Positions 60,491 through 64,000 of a DNA stretch of 64,000 nt are shown in pieces. The translations under genes were made by a program, and so were the position numbers. Under the pieces are notes generated by a model. That model saw only the letters and a program-made list of their open reading frames with translations. It searched no databases and was not told where the DNA came from. Positions within the stretch are counted from its first letter, which is position 1; every line of letters begins with the position of its first letter. The stretch is from Pseudomaricurvus alkylphenolicus (lineage in GTDB: Bacteria > Pseudomonadota > Gammaproteobacteria > Pseudomonadales > Cellvibrionaceae): assembly GCF_011683955.1 (NCBI RefSeq), contig NZ_JAAQPI010000009.1, forward strand, positions 186,001 to 250,000, in the 5' to 3' direction.

Positions 60491-61129
60491 CTATTGCACC
60501 GTCAGGTAGGCATGAAGCATCTTCACCAGTTCTTTATCCGAAGTGGTGTGACGCAGCATTTTTTCAGTTTCCGGGTTACCTTCATACAGCAGCACCTGGG
60601 TCAGGTAGGAGTAGATAATGCGATTTGTCATCGCCGCCGCCTGCTTGATATTTGGGAGCGTAATCTCATTGGCATGCCTGAGTAATGCCTGGGTATAAAC
60701 GGCACCCATCTTGCGGCGAAGATGGGTGACATAGTTGCGAATATTAGGGTTTCGCTCTACTTCCATCAGCATCGCAACCAACACCGCCCTGTGGGCCCTG
60801 CTGGACGACAAGGCGATATTGACCACGCTTTTGAGGGTATCGCTGAGGGTTTGATTGGCGGGGCCTTCAAGATCTTCCGCCAGTGGGACAATTTCTTCCT
60901 CCAGCTGGTAAAAAATCGTGTGAATCATCGCCTCTTTATTTTCAAAGCGCTGATAAAATGCACCGACGGAAACACCCGCCTCACCGACGATATCCTGTAC
61001 CGAGGTCTCCTGCACCCCCTGCTTGGCAAACAGTTTTTCCGCTGCTCTTACCATAGCCTCGTATTTTTCACGGCTACGCTTTTGCTGTGGAACCTTTACG
61101 CTGGGCAATTCAAGTGAGCTTGTGGTCAT
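60491..61129 (-). CDS. TetR family repressor, candidate regulator of the 22-bp operator
   Basis: A 212-residue TetR protein with HTH (AAEKLFAKQGVQETSVQDIVGEAGVSVGAFYQRFENKEAMI read in parts) and a helical ligand domain. ATG 61129 is preferred because GGA lies 6 bp upstream; the longer frame to 61216 starts inside the putative operator. Upstream at 61204-61225 is a 12-of-16 match to the AATAAGAA-N6-TTCTTATT repeat, consistent with autoregulation. That makes it the leading candidate for the regulator of the five promoters. This is inference from position. Confidence 0.82.
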   Translation of the reverse strand: MTTSSLELPSVKVPQQKRSREKYEAMVRAAEKLFAKQGVQETSVQDIVGEAGVSVGAFYQRFENKEAMIHTIFYQLEEEIVPLAEDLEGPANQTLSDTLKSVVNIALSSSRAHRAVLVAMLMEVERNPNIRNYVTHLRRKMGAVYTQALLRHANEITLPNIKQAAAMTNRIIYSYLTQVLLYEGNPETEKMLRHTTSDKELVKMLHAYLTVQ

Positions 61130-61203
61130 ATTTTCCAGTACTTTTCCATCGATTATTAAACTAGTCACAGTTTGGATTTTGCGTAAGCTCGCGCTCAATT
61201 CGG

Positions 61204-61225
61204 AATTGGAACACATATTCGCATT
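61204..61225. promoter_or_regulatory. 22-bp inverted-repeat operator at the TetR gene
   Basis: AATTGGAA-CACATA-TTCGCATT: 12 of 16 consensus positions, and the N6 differs from the perfect copy (CACAAA) by one base. The weakest of the five copies. The remaining 61230-61519 stretch shows no gene. Confidence 0.38.
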
Positions 61226-61519
61226 TCAATCAACCATAGCACACATTTTGCTACAGATTCGTTCTAAGCCACCTGGCCATATTCCTAGACTGCAGCAAGA
61301 CCAATAATTCACAAGATTTCCGCTGCGGGATCTGCTTGAAGCCACTTAACCCTATCCGCTATATCATTTTGTTATATGTAAACAGGATTACGCTTCTGGT
61401 AAGCGCTTTGTGTAATTCTAATCTGGCTCTGTCGACACAGCCTTGGCTCCGAGAGTACAAAAACCAGCCAATGCTGAAAATTATCAAAACAACCAAATTA
61501 ACTGAGAACCGGAGAGGAA

Positions 61520-61630
61520 ATGACGATAGGACATTGGTACCGTGCAGAGGACCACAGCGTATCAGAAATACATGAGTACCTGAGCACGGAGCTGACGCAG
61601 CAAAAATGCCCTATAAAAAACTACAACTGA
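61520..61630 (+). CDS. possible small or truncated ORF (36 codons)
   Basis: A GGAGAGGAA site is followed at once by ATG and 36 codons (MTIGHWYRAEDHSVSE...) before TGA. It overlaps the 3' end of the convergent hydratase gene by 20 bp. The strong ribosome site is the only support. It might be the start of a gene lost by deletion. No family recognised. Confidence 0.2.
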   Translation: MTIGHWYRAEDHSVSEIHEYLSTELTQQKCPIKNYN

Positions 61631-62399
61631 CTGACCCAACACCGTCCAATTCAAGGCGCATTTGATCTCCAGGCTTGACCGCTTCAAGTGGTACCATCGA
61701 CCCGGAAAGAATCACATCCCCAGCCTTGAAGGGAATATTATACTGCCCCAGGGTATTAGCCAGCCAGGCAACCGCCGTGAGCGGGTTGCCCTGCACAGCA
61801 GATCCCAAACCCTCACTGATCAGCTGTTCATTCTTGAATACTTTCATAGCCAGATTTGGTAAATCCAGGTCTCTGGGGTCCGCTTGCCCATCACCCAGAA
61901 CAAACACCCCGCAAGACGCATTATCTGCCACCGTATCCTCGATTTTGATCTCCCAGTTTCGAATACGGGAATCCACTATTTCAAAACAAGGCATAACGCA
62001 TTCCGTTGCGTCCAGTACATCCTCTTCGGTGATACCGGGCCCGACCAAGTCCTTTTTTAGCTTGAAAGCAATTTCCCCTTCAGCCTTCGGAGCAATTAAA
62101 TTGGCTGATACCGGGATCTCAGTACCATTGGAGTACTCCATTTTGTCGGTCAAAAAACCAAAGTCGGGCTGATCAACTTTAAACATATTTTGAACTACTT
62201 CGCTGGTGATTCCGATTTTCTTTCCAACGATTTTTTCGCCATCGTTCACCCGACGGTTAATCATATGAAGCGATATGTAGTAAGCGTCCTCAATAGAAAT
62301 TTCGGGAAACTGCTCAGTCAAAGGTGGCATTGTCGTTTGGCTTCGAAGGGCTTCGTAGAGCCTGTCGCCCAATTCGCTGATGGTGTCTCTGTTCATCAT
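61611..62399 (-). CDS. 2-hydroxypenta-2,4-dienoate hydratase family protein
   Basis: A 262-residue protein of the MhpD/BphE/HsaE family (also fumarylacetoacetate-hydrolase-like fold). GKKIGITSEVVQ and DQPDFGFLTD precede the metal ligands E-x-E in KAEGEIAF and the Glu of CFEIVDSR. It hydrates the dienoate released by the C-C hydrolase upstream. It starts 16 bp after that hydrolase gene; ATG 62399 and 62396 are both possible. 4-Oxalocrotonate decarboxylases share this fold and cannot be fully excluded. Confidence 0.85.
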   Translation of the reverse strand: MMNRDTISELGDRLYEALRSQTTMPPLTEQFPEISIEDAYYISLHMINRRVNDGEKIVGKKIGITSEVVQNMFKVDQPDFGFLTDKMEYSNGTEIPVSANLIAPKAEGEIAFKLKKDLVGPGITEEDVLDATECVMPCFEIVDSRIRNWEIKIEDTVADNASCGVFVLGDGQADPRDLDLPNLAMKVFKNEQLISEGLGSAVQGNPLTAVAWLANTLGQYNIPFKAGDVILSGSMVPLEAVKPGDQMRLELDGVGSVSCSFL

Positions 62400-62415
62400 T
62401 TTACGTAAGTTCTCT

Positions 62416-63267
62416 TCAACAATGTATTCCCATGAATGCAGTGGCCACCGCATTGAATTCTTCCGGCCTTTCCCACTGTACCCAATGCCCGGTTTTACTG
62501 AACAAATACACATCGCAATTTTGCATGCTCTCCTGCAAAGACCTGGCTCCACTGGGTCTGTTGACACTGTCTTCTGTCCCCCATAAAACCAGGCAAGGTG
62601 TCTGGCAGGCCTTTAGTCGAGGGTCCAGGACAAAATCTGACTTGTGGATCGCTTCTATCTTCATGCCCAGTGGCGGAGCCGCGATAACTTCAGGATCGAT
62701 GCTTGACTGATAGCGCTGCTCTATGACTGAATCGGGCACTTGACTGGAGTCATACACCAGATGATTCTTTATAAAATCGGCGACTTTTTCCCTGCTGGGG
62801 CCAGCACCTTTGTAATAATTGAGAAGTTTCTCAAGGCCCTTTGTCGGAGGCTCACTGGAGATATTGATTCCGCCAGGTCCCATAAGGATGAGCGAAGCGA
62901 TGCTTGCCGGCTGCTCCAACGCCATTCTTAAAGCCGCAGCACCACCCAGCGAGTTACCAATGACATGGGCTTTTTCGATATCCAGGAATTCCAGCAACCC
63001 CAACATAGTGGAGGCCAGATCGCCAAAGGGGTCGCTGGCGTCTACACCTTTTGTAGACTTTCCATATCCTTGCATATCGGGCACAATTACGCGGAATTTC
63101 TGCGCCAGGATTTCGATATTCCTTGAAAAGTTTGACAGACCCGAAGCTCCTGGACCTCCGCCATGTAGCATAAGTACTGGAAATCCCGATCCCAATTCGT
63201 TGACGAAAATACGACGGCCACGAAATTCTGCGAAATAGCTTTTAAAATTTTCGATTTTAATGTCCAT
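62416..63267 (-). CDS. meta-cleavage product (C-C bond) hydrolase, BphD/HsaD-like
   Basis: A 283-residue alpha/beta hydrolase. HGGGPGASG (35-43), nucleophile elbow G104-N-S106-L-G-G, the acid in LWGTEDSV and the His in TGHWVQWERPEEF are the complete signature of carbon-carbon hydrolases acting on 2-hydroxy-6-oxo-dienoates. Start ATG 63267 follows GGAAGG; a longer frame is rejected. It lies 13 bp after the extradiol dioxygenase and before the hydratase, the classical order of a meta-cleavage pathway. Biphenyl-, cumene- or steroid-type ring fission product cannot be told apart here. Confidence 0.88.
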   Translation of the reverse strand: MDIKIENFKSYFAEFRGRRIFVNELGSGFPVLMLHGGGPGASGLSNFSRNIEILAQKFRVIVPDMQGYGKSTKGVDASDPFGDLASTMLGLLEFLDIEKAHVIGNSLGGAAALRMALEQPASIASLILMGPGGINISSEPPTKGLEKLLNYYKGAGPSREKVADFIKNHLVYDSSQVPDSVIEQRYQSSIDPEVIAAPPLGMKIEAIHKSDFVLDPRLKACQTPCLVLWGTEDSVNRPSGARSLQESMQNCDVYLFSKTGHWVQWERPEEFNAVATAFMGIHC

Positions 63268-63280
63268 GTTTCCTTCCCGG

Positions 63281-64000
63281 TTACAACTGAAATTCATGTC
63301 CCCAAAGGGACATGACGTCATATCTTTCAGGCACCCATGTGTCATCGTCAATATGAATAGCACCAGCACCCAATTCCAAAGCAAAGCCGGAAGGTGTCAC
63401 GACATAAAAGGAAATGTCACGATCGTTGGGGTGTTCACCCAGCGTCAACGCCATGGGGTAATTCGCCTCTTTAAGTCTTGCCTGCGCTCTTAAAACATCG
63501 CTAAGATGTGGAAGCTCGCACATAAAGTGGTTTATTCTCTTGGAGAAATTGGCTTTAACAACTTCTGGAGGAATACCTTCGGCACTGGCGAAAGCAAAGG
63601 TGTGATGGCGTGGATTAAAATGAATGAATGAAAGTTCAACCGTTCCCCCAGCCATGCCTGTATTAATATGATCCGAAATTCTGGCGCCAAGAACTCGAAT
63701 ATAAAACTCCTCACTCTCTCTATTATTGGGAACAGCGAAAGCAATGTGGCCCATACCCAGCTCTCCGGTAACAAACCCCGCGGGAAGCGAGGGCGAAGCG
63801 AATTCGCTATCCGAGTTCTGAGAACCCAAGCAGATTTCAACGGTTAATCCAGCTGGATCTATAAAGCTTACATACTTTTCTACCGCTCTCAGTTTGGTTC
63901 CCTCAGGAGCACCTTGGCTTACCTCTATGCCTTCGGATTTGAGCTCGTCGACCAGGGTCCAAAAGTGATCTTCCGAGCTGGCTTCCAGCCCGCAAAACGC
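63281..64000 (-). CDS. type I extradiol ring-cleavage dioxygenase (partial at window edge)
   Basis: The frame stays open to the last base, so the gene runs off the window; 239 residues are visible. The visible part covers the end of the N-terminal VOC domain (about 60 residues, ending FIDPAGLTVEI) and the complete catalytic domain. Iron ligands: His in GMGHIAFAVP, His in RINHFMCELP and Glu in FALELGAG. This is the BphC/HsaC two-domain architecture; about 60 N-terminal residues are missing. An apparent TTG at 63829 is internal and not a start. It cleaves a catechol-type ring to feed the hydrolase downstream. Confidence 0.88.
   Translation of the reverse strand, partial: AFCGLEASSEDHFWTLVDELKSEGIEVSQGAPEGTKLRAVEKYVSFIDPAGLTVEICLGSQNSDSEFASPSLPAGFVTGELGMGHIAFAVPNNRESEEFYIRVLGARISDHINTGMAGGTVELSFIHFNPRHHTFAFASAEGIPPEVVKANFSKRINHFMCELPHLSDVLRAQARLKEANYPMALTLGEHPNDRDISFYVVTPSGFALELGAGAIHIDDDTWVPERYDVMSLWGHEFQL

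Noticed and set aside
60301-60509. Small plus-strand frame in the gap before the TetR gene
   Set aside because: It runs through a terminator-like hairpin and into the TetR gene on the other strand; no motifs.
63829-63829. Start of a short 182-residue VOC protein at TTG 63829
   Set aside because: The frame continues upstream to the window end and encodes the N-terminal dioxygenase domain, so this is an internal codon.
1-64000. tRNA, rRNA, riboswitch, prophage or intact insertion sequence
   Set aside because: I looked for conserved tRNA arms, cobalamin-riboswitch-like sequence near rdhA, transposase and phage genes and saw none I could support; a covariance-model search was not possible.

Overview
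The window looks like chromosomal DNA of a Gram-negative gammaproteobacterium, probably a marine aromatic or lipid degrader. TonB-dependent receptors, a DUF1302/DUF1329 pair, a PACE exporter, several GSTs and many TetR/LysR regulators point that way. The genus cannot be fixed from the sequence; a Cellvibrionales/Spongiibacteraceae-like marine organism is a guess. No rRNA, tRNA, CRISPR array or intact insertion sequence was seen.

Left third (1-16 kb): a sigma-54-type regulon. Three -24/-12 promoters (69-85, 3787-3803, 9436-9452) precede three units: a YCF48-like lipoprotein with an RND exporter; DUF1302-DUF1329 with two glutathione/thioredoxin-fold enzymes; and a four-gene operon korA-korB-fdxA-rdhA. 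The last encodes a 2-oxoacid:ferredoxin oxidoreductase, a 7Fe ferredoxin and a cytoplasmic B12/Fe-S reductive-dehalogenase-like protein. I read it as a self-powered reductive dehalogenase, with the electron donor, the carrier and the B12 enzyme in one transcript. The neighbouring transport and glutathione genes would handle a hydrophobic, possibly halogenated substrate. The order ends with a divergent GST/LysR pair.

Middle (17-33 kb): two AT-rich secreted proteins and a multispanning membrane protein of unknown function; a TetR gene beside a homocysteine S-methyltransferase-like gene; a LuxR/MalT-like regulator, TonB receptor, amidase and class II HDAC-like deacetylase, all on the minus strand; and a PACE exporter divergent from a LysR regulator.

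Right half (33-61 kb): a large catabolic island carrying a partly duplicated module. There are two TonB receptors, two nearly identical FAD monooxygenases of the anthraniloyl-CoA/salicylyl-CoA hydroxylase type, two VOC proteins and two secreted amidohydrolases. It also holds an EntE/SdgA-like aryl-acid ligase, a Rieske oxygenase, a maleate-isomerase-like protein, a periplasmic sulfatase, a 4HBT-type thioesterase, alpha/beta hydrolases, a PcpC-like GST, an MFS carrier, an AhpD-like protein and a thioredoxin. Two unrelated promoter motifs tie these genes together. One is a 22-bp inverted repeat (AATAAGAA-N6-TTCTTATT) at five promoters. The other is a GCTACCGG-WTTATTCATT box before three plus-strand genes. 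A third palindrome, with the promoter and first codons of a TetR gene, has been copied in front of a periplasmic-protein gene to give a chimera.

Right edge (61-64 kb): a meta-cleavage operon on the minus strand, with an extradiol dioxygenase (cut by the window end), a C-C bond hydrolase and a 2-hydroxypentadienoate-type hydratase.
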